Assembly: GCA_934591725.1 (NCBI GenBank)
Contig: CAKTPR010000008.1
Coordinates: 1-35,571 of the forward strand
Length of the DNA: 35,571 nucleotides
Direction of reading: 5' to 3'
Source of the DNA: an uncultured Oscillospiraceae bacterium
GTDB taxonomy: Bacteria > Bacillota > Clostridia > Oscillospirales > Oscillospiraceae
The position numbers and the translations under genes are program-made. The notes under the pieces are model-generated. The model had not been told where the DNA came from. It searched no databases and was given only the letters and a program-made list of their open reading frames with translations. Below, piece after piece: positions 23,479-30,465 of this stretch (its first letter is position 1; every line of letters starts with the position of its first letter).

Positions 23479-25640
23479 GAGAACACTTTGACATTGCCGG
23501 GTACTGCCGCATCTCGGTCGACGAAGAGGTGGGGCGCGACAATGTGTCCATCGAAAATCAGAAAGCCATCATACAGGACTATGTGCGCCGCACGTTCCCG
23601 GACAGCACGCTCACCTTCTATGAAGACCGCGACCGCTCGGGCTACACCTTCGAGCAGCGCGAGGGCTATCAGGAGCTGCGTAAAAAACTCATGGCGCACA
23701 AGTATGATATTCTCATCGTCAAGGACTTCTCCCGCTTCTCACGCCGCAACAGCCGCGGCCTTGTGGAGCTGGAAGATCTGCGCGACGTGGGGCTGCGCAT
23801 CATCTCCATCGGTGACGGCATAGACTTCCCGAATGACGACGACTGGGTGAAGATACAGTTCCAGTTCCTCATGAACGAAATGCCCGTTACAGATACGAGC
23901 CGCAAGGTGCGCTCTGTCGTCAAGCGCCGCCAGGAAGACGGGCGCTGGATCTGCGCCGCGCCATACGGCTACATCGTAAATAAGCAGCAGGAGTTTGAGG
24001 TCGTCCCCACCGAGGCGGAGATAGTGCGGAAGATATTCGCGCTCTACATCAGCGGCTGGGGCTATAAGCGCATCGCAAACTACCTCACCGACGAGGGCAT
24101 ACCCACGCCGCGCATGGCGGAGCGCACCCGGCGTGAGGCCGATGGCGAAACGCCGACGCGCAAGGTGAAGAACGAGTGGGCGATCATCACTGTGCAGGGC
24201 ATCATCGACAATGATTTCTACATCGGCACTCTGCGTCAGGGCAAGTACACCCGCCGCAAGATAAACGGCGCGGACGTAAAGCAGGACGCGAGTGAGCACA
24301 AGGTCTTTGAGCACCACCATCAGGAGATCATCGACTACCGCACCTTCGCCACCGCGCGGGCGCTGCGCGAGGAGCGCAGCACCTCGCACTACCGCGGCGT
24401 GAAGATAAACGACAATGTCTATTCCGGCTTCCTCTTCTGCGGCGACTGCGGCAGCCCCATGTTCGCCATGAGCCGCCGCGACATCCGCGATGCCTACCGC
24501 TGCGGCGAATATCACCGGCGCGGACGCAAAGCCTGCACGAGCCACCACATCCGCGTTGATAAGCTAGACGAACTGGTGAAAGATTACGTGCGTAAGGTGA
24601 AAGAGAACTCCGCGCAGATGCTCGACCGGCTGAACGCCGACCTTGCGCGCGAGACCGAGGACATTGCCGAGACCGAGAAGACGGCGCAAAACCTCACCGC
24701 GGTACTTGATGGTCTTCAGGCCGAGCTCAAGGCCACGAAGCGCCAGCGCGTCCGGGACATTATGAAGCACCCGGAGCAGGAGGCGCTGCTTGAGGAGACC
24801 TACGACGAGATGGAGAGCGACCTCTCCCGCCGCATCGAGGGCATCAAAAACCAGATAGACATGAGCGCCGACAAGCGCAACACTATCATCCGCATCAACC
24901 GCGCAGCTAAAACGGCGATGGAGGTGTTCGACGATATCCTCCAAAAGCCGAAGCTTGAGCGTCAGGACCTCACGCTGATAATCGAGCGCATCACCGTGTT
25001 CGAGGACCACATCGAGGTACAGCTCAAGGCGGATATCGACTCCATCCTCAAGAGCGGCACACTGCCGGAGGAGACGGAGGACGCCGCAAATTTTGATCCC
25101 GGCATGGCAGATAGCTCACCCGTCACCATAGTCCAGTGCTCGGAAAAGCACGCGGACAAGGTCTACCATGTCAATGTAATCAGTAACGGTGACCCGCTGG
25201 AGATATTCACGGATAAGGACGGAGAATTGATCTTCAAGAAATATTCCCCTATCGGGGAGCTTGGCGACTTCGCCGCGCAGATATGCGACAGCCTGAGAAA
25301 AACGACGGACGGCATCGCCGCCGTGTGCGACAGGGACACGGTCATAGCCATCGCGGGCGGCGCGAAAAAGGAGCTGCTGGAAAAGCCCGTCAGCGCGCAG
25401 CTTGGCGAGATCATGGCCGGACGCTCCGTCTACCGCCACAGCACCGGCGGAAGCAGCGCACCCGTAAGCGCAGCCGATGAAAAATACTGCATTTCCGTTG
25501 CGGCTCCGGTCATCTCGGAGGGAGATGTGATGGGCTGCGTGCTGTTCATCACGGAGAAGAACTCCCCGCCCGCCTCGGAGGTCGAGTTCAAGCTTGCGCA
25601 GACGGTCGCAAATTTCCTTGGAAAGCAGATGGAGAGCTGA
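23475..25640 (+). CDS. Large serine recombinase fused in frame to the C-terminal part of SpoVT
   Basis: 721 codons as found. Residues 1-150: resolvase catalytic domain with nucleophile Ser14 in GYCRIS, and Asp84, Arg87 and Arg90 in DFSRFSRR. About 155-300: recombinase domain. A zinc ribbon uses Cys322, Cys325, Cys343 and Cys354. A coiled coil spans about 375-490. Residues 1-572 are element-encoded; from Asp573 (GDPLEIFTDKDGE...) the remaining 149 residues are SpoVT, including its GAF-like sensor domain, ending FLGKQMES. In a circular element the frame would instead continue with the 27 codons at 79-159, giving 599 residues. The chimera may alter recombinase activity, or merely be tolerated. 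Coupled to RhuM upstream. Confidence 0.93.
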   Translation: MREHFDIAGYCRISVDEEVGRDNVSIENQKAIIQDYVRRTFPDSTLTFYEDRDRSGYTFEQREGYQELRKKLMAHKYDILIVKDFSRFSRRNSRGLVELEDLRDVGLRIISIGDGIDFPNDDDWVKIQFQFLMNEMPVTDTSRKVRSVVKRRQEDGRWICAAPYGYIVNKQQEFEVVPTEAEIVRKIFALYISGWGYKRIANYLTDEGIPTPRMAERTRREADGETPTRKVKNEWAIITVQGIIDNDFYIGTLRQGKYTRRKINGADVKQDASEHKVFEHHHQEIIDYRTFATARALREERSTSHYRGVKINDNVYSGFLFCGDCGSPMFAMSRRDIRDAYRCGEYHRRGRKACTSHHIRVDKLDELVKDYVRKVKENSAQMLDRLNADLARETEDIAETEKTAQNLTAVLDGLQAELKATKRQRVRDIMKHPEQEALLEETYDEMESDLSRRIEGIKNQIDMSADKRNTIIRINRAAKTAMEVFDDILQKPKLERQDLTLIIERITVFEDHIEVQLKADIDSILKSGTLPEETEDAANFDPGMADSSPVTIVQCSEKHADKVYHVNVISNGDPLEIFTDKDGELIFKKYSPIGELGDFAAQICDSLRKTTDGIAAVCDRDTVIAIAGGAKKELLEKPVSAQLGEIMAGRSVYRHSTGGSSAPVSAADEKYCISVAAPVISEGDVMGCVLFITEKNSPPASEVEFKLAQTVANFLGKQMES
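25170..25211 (+). other. attR: right junction of the spoVT element
   Basis: The element arm GTCAATGT..GTAACGG (25170-25189) runs to core GACCCG (25191-25196), after which spoVT continues CTGGAGATATTC. Both junctions keep the same codon phase (GAC CCG), so integration preserves frames on both sides. Inferred attB: spoVT around codons for REGDPLEIF. Confidence 0.8.
25191..25640 (+). pseudogene. spoVT: SpoVT, 3' part of the interrupted gene
   Basis: 149 codons from GDPLEIFTDKDGELIFKKYSP, matching the second half of the AbrB-like domain and the C-terminal GAF-like domain of SpoVT. With about five codons outside the window and 26 at the left end, the rejoined protein would have about 180 residues, the usual SpoVT length. 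Now it has no start of its own and is read only as the tail of the recombinase, under the RhuM-recombinase promoter. No internal stops or shifts are present, so the gene would be functional if the element left precisely. Confidence 0.92.
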
Positions 25641-25645
25641 ACAGC

Positions 25646-25678
25646 TGCGGTCACGTTCGGGACGTGGCCGCATTTTTT
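25646..25678 (+). terminator. Native spoVT terminator
   Basis: TGCGGTCACGT (25646-25656) pairs with ACGTGGCCGCA (25662-25672), one G-U pair, 5-base loop, followed by TTTTTT. It begins 5 bases after the stop. Confidence 0.9.
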
Positions 25679-25700
25679 ATGAGAAACCCGAAAAAAATAC

Positions 25701-25729
25701 TTGACAAATTCTGTCATGCACGCTATAAT
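25701..25729 (+). promoter_or_regulatory. Consensus promoter of tRNA-Val
   Basis: -35 TTGACA (25701-25706), 17-base spacer, -10 TATAAT (25724-25729): a perfect sigma-A match, 24 bases before the tRNA. Confidence 0.93.
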
Positions 25730-25753
25730 GACAAAGCTTTCAAAAATGAACAC

Positions 25754-25829
25754 GGACGATTGGCGCAGCTGGTAGCGCATCCGCTTGACGTGCGGGAGGT
25801 CACAAGTTCGAGTCTTGTATCGTCCACCA
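25754..25829 (+). tRNA. tRNA-Val (anticodon GAC)
   Basis: 76 bases including the encoded CCA. The acceptor GGACGAT pairs fully with ATCGTCC; D-stem GCGC/GCGC; anticodon loop TTGACGT with stem TCCGC/GCGGG; T-arm ACAAG-TTCGAGT-CTTGT. It lies outside the element, 113 bases beyond the end of spoVT, and is intact, so it was not the attachment site. Confidence 0.95.
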
Positions 25830-25832
25830 CTA

Positions 25833-25864
25833 AGCTCCACACCAAAAGGTGTGGAGCTTTTTTT
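25833..25864. terminator. Terminator after tRNA-Val
   Basis: AGCTCCACACC (25833-25843), AAAA loop, GGTGTGGAGCT (25848-25858), then a T run to 25864. An 11-bp perfect stem. Confidence 0.95.
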
Positions 25865-25883
25865 GCGCAATTGTTTCGCGGCG

Positions 25884-25930
25884 CTGAAAATCTCCGGCCG
25901 AAATCGCTGATTTCAGCCGGGGATTTTCAG
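25884..25930. terminator. Long inverted repeat downstream of yigZ
   Basis: CTGAAAATC..CCGGC..GAAATC pairs with GATTTC..GCCGG..GATTTTCAG, a 22-bp near-perfect stem with a 3-base loop. It starts 5 bases past the end of the leftward yigZ gene and probably acts with the tRNA terminator to separate the convergent transcripts. Confidence 0.6.
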
Positions 25931-25934
25931 TTCA

Positions 25935-26561
25935 TTATTTTATTCTCACGGCTCTGTGCGTCTCGCCGGTTCTGAGCGGGGTCACGGCCCCACCGCTGAT
26001 ATCGAAAACACGCGCAGTGAAGTCCGTCTCAGTCTCTGCCGGGATGAGCACCTTGAGCGTAACGCCGGATGAATACTCCACGTCCTCGACAATGCCGCCC
26101 ATCGCGGTACACTCAGTCTTGAGTCTCTCCGCACCTGAATACGAGCACGGCACAGCCATGCACGACCATGGGCGCACAACCGAAGTCCCCGCCGCGGTGA
26201 GCGCGTCCCCTGCGCTTTTAGTATACGCGCGCAGCAGCCCACCCGCGCCGAGCAGAACGCCGCCGAAATAGCGCGTGACGACGCAGACACAGTTTGTCAT
26301 GTTCTGGCGGCGCAGCACCTCAAGCATGGGGATACCGGCGGTGCCCTGCGGCTCGCCGTCGTCACTGTAGCGCTCGGCGCCGTTTCGGATGATATAGCAC
26401 CAGCAGTTGTGCCGCGCGTCATAGTATTTCTTCTTCATCTCGGCAACGAAGGCCTTGGCCTCATCCTCGGTCTCGACGCAGCGCACGTGTCCAAGAAAGC
26501 GCGAGCGCTTCTCGGTAAACTCGGCCTCGCCCGGAGCGGCGGGGATATAATACTCACTCAA
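25935..26561 (-). CDS. yigZ: YigZ / IMPACT family protein
   Basis: 208 residues. The UPF0029 (IMPACT) domain shows ARHNCWCYIIR, RYSDDGEPQGTAGIPML and VVTRYFGGVLLGAGGLLRAY; a DUF1949-type C-terminal domain follows from about 135. The family binds or modulates translation factors (the yeast homologue inhibits Gcn2 activation); the bacterial role is not settled. Its ATG overlaps the HflX stop by four bases (ATGA), so the two are coupled. Confidence 0.92.
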   Translation of the reverse strand: MSEYYIPAAPGEAEFTEKRSRFLGHVRCVETEDEAKAFVAEMKKKYYDARHNCWCYIIRNGAERYSDDGEPQGTAGIPMLEVLRRQNMTNCVCVVTRYFGGVLLGAGGLLRAYTKSAGDALTAAGTSVVRPWSCMAVPCSYSGAERLKTECTAMGGIVEDVEYSSGVTLKVLIPAETETDFTARVFDISGGAVTPLRTGETHRAVRIK

Positions 26562-27856
26562 TCCTCCCAGTCCTCCTTGGGTTCAACATAGCCGGGGATG
26601 AACTGCTTGACCCTGCCGAAAAGCTCCGGCCCGACCGTGACCTCGGCCTCGATGCCGGAGTCGGTATACTCCATTGAGTGTACCTGCGCCTCGCGGTTGA
26701 GGCTGTCGGCAAGACCGGCATTTGCGTAAGGTATCTTCAGCATAACGCGCTTCTTGCCGCGGTCGAGCATCGCGGATAGCGTGTCGACAAGCTCCTTTGC
26801 CCCCTCGCCGCTGCGCGCGGAGATGCAGACAATGTTCTCCCCGTGCGGCAGGATACCGATATAGGCATCGCACTTATTGAACACGCGGATACACGGTGTG
26901 TCCTCCGCGCCGAGCTGGCGGATCAGCGAATCGACAACACGCGCCTGCTCCTCCCATTCGGGGTTCGAGATATCGATTACGTGCAGGAGCACATCGGCAT
27001 AGCTCAGCTCTTCAAGCGTTGCCTTGAAGGCCTCGATAAGATGCGTGGGCAGCTTGCGGATAAAGCCGACGGTATCGGAGAGCAGCACCTCCTGCGTCTC
27101 GTCGATGCGAAAGCGCCGGGTCGTGGTGTCGAGGGTGTCAAACAGGCGGTCGTTCGCGGGGATATCGGAGCCGGTAAGGCAGTTGAGCAGCGTGGACTTG
27201 CCCGCGTTCGTATATCCAACGAGGGCGACGACTGGCACGGCGTTCTTCTCACGCTTGCGGCGCTGGGTGCTTCTCACCTTGCGCACATCGGCCAGCTCCT
27301 CCTCAAGCTTCTGGATCTTGCGGCGGATATGGCGGCGGTCGGTCTCAAGCTGAGTTTCGCCGGGGCCGCGCGTGCCGATAGGCGACGAGCCGCCGGAAGC
27401 GGTCTGGCGGACAAGATGCGTCCACATACCGGTCAGGCGCGGGAGCAGGTATTTATACTGCGCAAGCTCGACCTGAAGCTGACCCTCGCGCGTCTGGGCG
27501 CGCTGGGCGAAGATATCCAGTATGAGTCCGGAGCGGTCGAGCACCTTGACGCCGAGCTCCTCGGACAGCACACGCATCTGCGATGGGCTGAGTTCGTTGT
27601 CAAACACGGCAAGGTCGCAGTCGTTCATAGCGATGAGCTCTTTCATTTCTCTGACCTTGCCGTCGCCGATGAAGCTGCGCGGGTCGGGCGTCGGGCGGCT
27701 CTGCATGAGCATGGCGACGGTCTCTCCCCCCGCCGTCTCGACGAGGGCGGCAAGCTCCTCCATCGAAACTTCTGTCGAGCGCTCATGCTCGTCCATGCTC
27801 ACGGCGGACAAGCCCGCAAGCACGGCGCGTTCTTTTTTTATCTCAGTATTTTCCAT
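26558..27856 (-). CDS. hflX: Ribosome-associated GTPase HflX
   Basis: 432 residues from ATG 27856 (GAGGAG upstream; an earlier in-frame TTG overlaps that site). The N-terminal HflX domain is followed by the conserved GGSSPIGTRGPGETQLETDRR stretch near 155-175, then the G domain: G1 GYTNAGKS (214-221), G3 DTVGF (261-265), G4 NKCD (327-330). HflX binds the 50S subunit and splits stalled ribosomes under stress. Operon with yigZ. Confidence 0.95.
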   Translation of the reverse strand: MENTEIKKERAVLAGLSAVSMDEHERSTEVSMEELAALVETAGGETVAMLMQSRPTPDPRSFIGDGKVREMKELIAMNDCDLAVFDNELSPSQMRVLSEELGVKVLDRSGLILDIFAQRAQTREGQLQVELAQYKYLLPRLTGMWTHLVRQTASGGSSPIGTRGPGETQLETDRRHIRRKIQKLEEELADVRKVRSTQRRKREKNAVPVVALVGYTNAGKSTLLNCLTGSDIPANDRLFDTLDTTTRRFRIDETQEVLLSDTVGFIRKLPTHLIEAFKATLEELSYADVLLHVIDISNPEWEEQARVVDSLIRQLGAEDTPCIRVFNKCDAYIGILPHGENIVCISARSGEGAKELVDTLSAMLDRGKKRVMLKIPYANAGLADSLNREAQVHSMEYTDSGIEAEVTVGPELFGRVKQFIPGYVEPKEDWED

Positions 27857-27914
27857 ATTTCTCCTCAAAGTATTTTGTCAGCAGACAATTCACACGTGGA
27901 TTTGCAGACTGCTG

Positions 27915-28031
27915 CTTTTATATCAAATCGAAGCCCAACGAAGTGGGTTCGATTTGAAAAGGAAGAAGGAGATCGCATAGTGCAGTTTTCGCCGCAAGGC
28001 GGAAACGGAAAGGTGCGAGCTTCTTCTGACG
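27915..28031. repeat. Two consecutive stem-loop structures, possible dispersed repeat
   Basis: Hairpin 1: TCAAATCGAAGCCCA (27923-27937) with TGGGTTCGATTTGA (27944-27957), one bulge. Hairpin 2: an 8-bp stem at 27986-28005 with a GCAA loop, enclosed by arms GAAGAAG (27962-27968) / CTTCTTC (28020-28026) and TCGCA / TGCGA. It lies between the lipoprotein stop and hflX. It may end the lipoprotein transcript, though no strong T run is seen. Confidence 0.55.
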
Positions 28032-28889
28032 TCACGCGGCACCTTTTTCTCCGGGAGCCGGCAGGCGGCTCTCCTCAGGGGCGGTTATCTCGCTGCCGTC
28101 GCTGAACTTCAGCAGTGTACACACGGAGGCGATAAACTCCTCGTCGCTCATGTTCTCCCCGCAGGTTATCGTCAGCAGTATCTGCCGCGCAGGCACGTAC
28201 TCCTCCCCGTTTTCGGCAGCATCAGCCGCGGCCTTCTCAGCATCTGAAAAATAAGAGCTGGACGGCAGCTTGAGTATCTGCGCCAGGCGCACATCGCCGA
28301 AGCGGGCAAGGACAAAGCTGTCAAGATAATACTTCGACATCTGCGGCTTTGCCTGTTCGGGGTAGCTGATGTGCGGATAGCTGCGCTGGAAGTATATCTC
28401 GTTCACGGCATCGTAGCTGCAAAGCTCCGCCATGACGGTAAGGCCGCGCGTCTCGTCGCGGTCAGAGGGCAGATAAACAAACTCCGCATACGAATGCTCC
28501 GCAAGGCCGCCGTCGTCCGGGTCGCGCAGCACATCATGATTCGTCTTCTGGCGGTTGAGACGCTGGTAGGCGGAATAGCTCTCGGTGAAGAGCGCCGCCG
28601 GCAGGAAGTTATACGGGAAGAGCGCAAGGCAGTCGTTATGGCTGATGGTCTCCTGCACGCTCTCAGGCGCAGCGCCGGGGTCGGACATGTCAAAGCTCTC
28701 GGCCTCGTTCCAGATATATTCCTCAGGGTTTCCGCCGCCGTAGGTCGGAACAGGCGTCGGCTCCACGGTGGGCTTCGCGTCCACGGCGGGCATAGTCCAC
28801 GGCTCAAGCGTTTTCTCCTCGCCGCAGCCGCACAGCAGCGCCGAGGCAAGCATGAGCACGGCGAGCAGCAGCGCGATCTTATTTCTCAT
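28032..28889 (-). CDS. Lipoprotein of unknown function
   Basis: 285 residues. The signal peptide MRNKIALLLAVLMLASALL ends in lipobox L-C-G-C, with the lipidated Cys probably at 22. A Pro-rich linker (about 35-50) precedes a soluble domain of some 230 residues that I cannot assign. It should be anchored on the outer face of the membrane. GGAGGTGCGCC precedes ATG and a good promoter lies upstream, so it is probably transcribed alone. Confidence 0.85.
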   Translation of the reverse strand: MRNKIALLLAVLMLASALLCGCGEEKTLEPWTMPAVDAKPTVEPTPVPTYGGGNPEEYIWNEAESFDMSDPGAAPESVQETISHNDCLALFPYNFLPAALFTESYSAYQRLNRQKTNHDVLRDPDDGGLAEHSYAEFVYLPSDRDETRGLTVMAELCSYDAVNEIYFQRSYPHISYPEQAKPQMSKYYLDSFVLARFGDVRLAQILKLPSSSYFSDAEKAAADAAENGEEYVPARQILLTITCGENMSDEEFIASVCTLLKFSDGSEITAPEESRLPAPGEKGAA

Positions 28890-28938
28890 GGCGCACCTCC
28901 GGATCAGGGTGTTTGATCTGCATTCTTTCTGAAACTAT

Positions 28939-28967
28939 ATTATATAGCAAAAGCCCTGATTTGCCAA
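28939..28967 (-). promoter_or_regulatory. Promoter of the lipoprotein gene
   Basis: Minus strand: -35 TTGGCA (28967-28962), 17-base spacer, perfect -10 TATAAT (28944-28939), about 50 bases before the ATG. Confidence 0.8.
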
Positions 28968-28981
28968 CTGTTTATTGCGTC

Positions 28982-29257
28982 TCAGAACAGCCGGTGCTGC
29001 CGTTTGCGGCGCATGAATTCGCCCTTGGCCTCGACGAGCACGATATCGCTGCCGACCTTGACGATGCAGCTCCACGGGAGCACATAGTCGTCCTCGCGCC
29101 CAAGCAGCCCGAAGAGCTTTGCGCGCCCCGGCGTGATGAGGGAGACGACGCGCCCTTCGGCGTCGTCAAGCTCCACATCGCAGATATAGCCAAGGCGGAA
29201 GCCTGTGTGTATATCGATGACTTCCTTATACCGAAGCTCGGAAAAATAGCTTATCAT
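28982..29257 (-). CDS. ylmC: YlmC/YmxH-family sporulation protein (PRC-barrel)
   Basis: 91 residues from ATG 29257 (GAGGGGG spaced about 9 bases before it; an in-frame GTG at 29266 abuts the site and is rejected). Features: YFSELRYKEVIDIHTGFRLG, YICDVELDDAEGRVVSLITPG, and VLPWSCIVKVGSDIVLVE, a single PRC-barrel domain as in YlmC/YmxH proteins widespread in spore formers. Molecular role not established. Confidence 0.9.
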   Translation of the reverse strand: MISYFSELRYKEVIDIHTGFRLGYICDVELDDAEGRVVSLITPGRAKLFGLLGREDDYVLPWSCIVKVGSDIVLVEAKGEFMRRKRQHRLF

Positions 29258-29331
29258 GCCATGCACCCCCTCGAAAAAAGTATACTTGCGCGGCGCTTTG
29301 TCCTATTCATGGGAAAGAAAAGTTTTAATTT

Positions 29332-29442
29332 CAGACTGGCAAAAAAGCATTTTGCCAGTCTGCTTGAAAATCTGAACTTTCAAAAAAGTTCAGATTTTGT
29401 TCTTATTGGACGTGAAAGACACCCCTCCTGGGTTTCTTTCAC
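29332..29442. other. Three tandem strong hairpins upstream of the MerR gene
   Basis: Hairpin 1: CAGACTGGCAAAA (29332-29344) / TTTTGCCAGTCTG (29350-29362). Hairpin 2: AAAATCTGAACTTT (29367-29380) / AAAGTTCAGATTTT (29385-29398). Hairpin 3: GTGAAAGA.ACCC / GGGT.TCTTTCAC (29412-29442). They lie in the 333-base gap between ylmC (leftward) and the merR promoter (rightward). No gene ends into them, so ordinary termination does not explain three in a row. Confidence 0.75.
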
Positions 29443-29520
29443 CGTATCTTCCTTCCCGTAACTTCTGCTGCATACAGATTCTTTGACACGCTCATTTTCA
29501 TAAAACTTTGATTTCCCCTA

Positions 29521-29551
29521 TTGACTCTGACACTGTGTAAGGCATTATTAT
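29521..29551 (+). promoter_or_regulatory. Long-spacer promoter of the MerR-family gene
   Basis: -35 TTGACT (29521-29526), 19-base spacer, -10 TATTAT (29546-29551), with dyad GACAC-T-GTGTA in the spacer. MerR-family activators typically act on 19-20-base spacers with a dyad between the boxes, so autoregulation is likely. A GGAGGT ribosome site precedes ATG 29591. Confidence 0.75.
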
Positions 29552-29590
29552 ACGCATGAGCTCAAGGAAGAACAGCACGGAGGTACCGCT

Positions 29591-30409
29591 ATGCTGAAAA
29601 TAGGTGATTTTTCAAAACTGTCCAGATGCAGCGTCCGCATGCTGCGCCACTATGACGAGATAGGTCTGCTCGAACCGGCGGAGATCGACCGCTTCACGGG
29701 CTACCGCTATTACAGCGAGGCGCAGCTGACAGTGATAGGGCAGATAATCTCGCTGCGCGACATGGGCTTCAGCCTTGCCGCGATAGGCGAGATGCTCAAG
29801 CTCGACGACCCGGAGCGCTTAGACAGCTTCTACGCCATACGGCAGGCGGAGCTGCGCGCCCTTGCGAGCGACACTGAGGAAAAGCTGCGGATTCTGGACA
29901 CAGCCCGAAAGCGGCTGAGAAAGGAAGGAAACATGGATCACTCCGTAAGTATAAGAACTCTGCCAGAGCGCTACGCCGCCTGCGTGCGCATGACGATCCC
30001 CCGCTATGAGGCCGAGGGAATGGTTTGGGGCTTGCTGCGCGAGGAGACGGCAGGGATGAACCTCATCCCCGCTGACCCCTGCCTGTGCAGCGTGACCTTC
30101 CACGACGGGGAATACAAGGAAGCCGACGTCGACGTCGAGGTGCAGAAGACCGTGAAAGGGCACTACCCCGACACGGAGCACGTAAAGTTCAGGACTCTCC
30201 CGCCCGTGACCTACGCAGGCTGCACCTTCAAGGGCAGCTACCGCTTCACAAACGAGGCGATAGCCGCCGTCGCGACATGGATAGAAGCAAACGGCTACGA
30301 GAGCGACGCGCCTATGTTCAACATCTACCATGTCTCCCCGCACGAGACGCAGAACACCGATGAATTCGTCACCGAGGTCTGCTTCCCGGTGAGGAAGAAG
30401 CAGGCGTAA
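29591..30409 (+). CDS. MerR-family regulator with GyrI-like ligand-binding domain
   Basis: 272 residues. The N-terminal winged helix is textbook MerR: LKIGDFSKLSRCSVRMLRHY, then DEIGLLEPAEID and GYRYYSEAQL. A coiled coil spans about 75-112, and from about 115 a GyrI-like effector-binding domain (BmrR type; YAACVRMTIPRYEAEGMVWG). Such proteins sense amphipathic drugs or metabolites and remodel long-spacer promoters. No efflux pump is adjacent, so its target may be itself or distant. Confidence 0.92.
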   Translation: MLKIGDFSKLSRCSVRMLRHYDEIGLLEPAEIDRFTGYRYYSEAQLTVIGQIISLRDMGFSLAAIGEMLKLDDPERLDSFYAIRQAELRALASDTEEKLRILDTARKRLRKEGNMDHSVSIRTLPERYAACVRMTIPRYEAEGMVWGLLREETAGMNLIPADPCLCSVTFHDGEYKEADVDVEVQKTVKGHYPDTEHVKFRTLPPVTYAGCTFKGSYRFTNEAIAAVATWIEANGYESDAPMFNIYHVSPHETQNTDEFVTEVCFPVRKKQA

Positions 30410-30419
30410 CCGAAAATTT

Positions 30420-30454
30420 GTCCGCCAGATACTAATATCTGGCGGACTTTTTTT
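30420..30454 (+). terminator. Terminator of the MerR-family gene
   Basis: GTCCGCCAGATA (30420-30431) pairs with TATCTGGCGGAC (30436-30447), 4-base loop, then seven Ts. A 12-bp perfect stem. Confidence 0.95.
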
Positions 30455-30465
30455 CATAGTTCAAT

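Larger units (their letters stand above)
79..25192 (+). mobile_element. Integrative element (about 25.1 kb) inserted in spoVT, carrying catabolic cargo and a large serine recombinase
   Basis: The boundaries are set by the two spoVT halves, both on the plus strand, and by the shared GACCCG core. The right end holds a large serine recombinase preceded by a RhuM-family gene and a small protein; the left end holds a second RhuM-family gene and an AT-rich membrane-protein gene. Between them lie about 18 kb of acyl-CoA and lactate-type metabolic genes. No relaxase, type IV secretion or phage structural genes are visible, so it does not look self-transmissible by conjugation or as a prophage. It could be a mobilisable island, a decayed element, or a reversible intervening element. 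Removing it restores an uninterrupted SpoVT frame. Confidence 0.85.

Noticed and set aside
79..25192. Prophage or conjugative element
   Set aside because: No capsid, tail, terminase, relaxase or type IV secretion genes are visible.
23475..25640. Recombinase-SpoVT as an ancestral domain fusion
   Set aside because: The missing 5' part of the same spoVT lies in the same orientation at the left boundary, and the left end supplies an alternative recombinase tail. Insertion explains both; an old fusion explains neither.
25754..25829. tRNA-Val as the integration site of the element
   Set aside because: The tRNA is intact, lies outside the right junction, and no copy of its 3' end is found at the left boundary. 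The recombinase is a serine type, which rarely uses tRNA genes.
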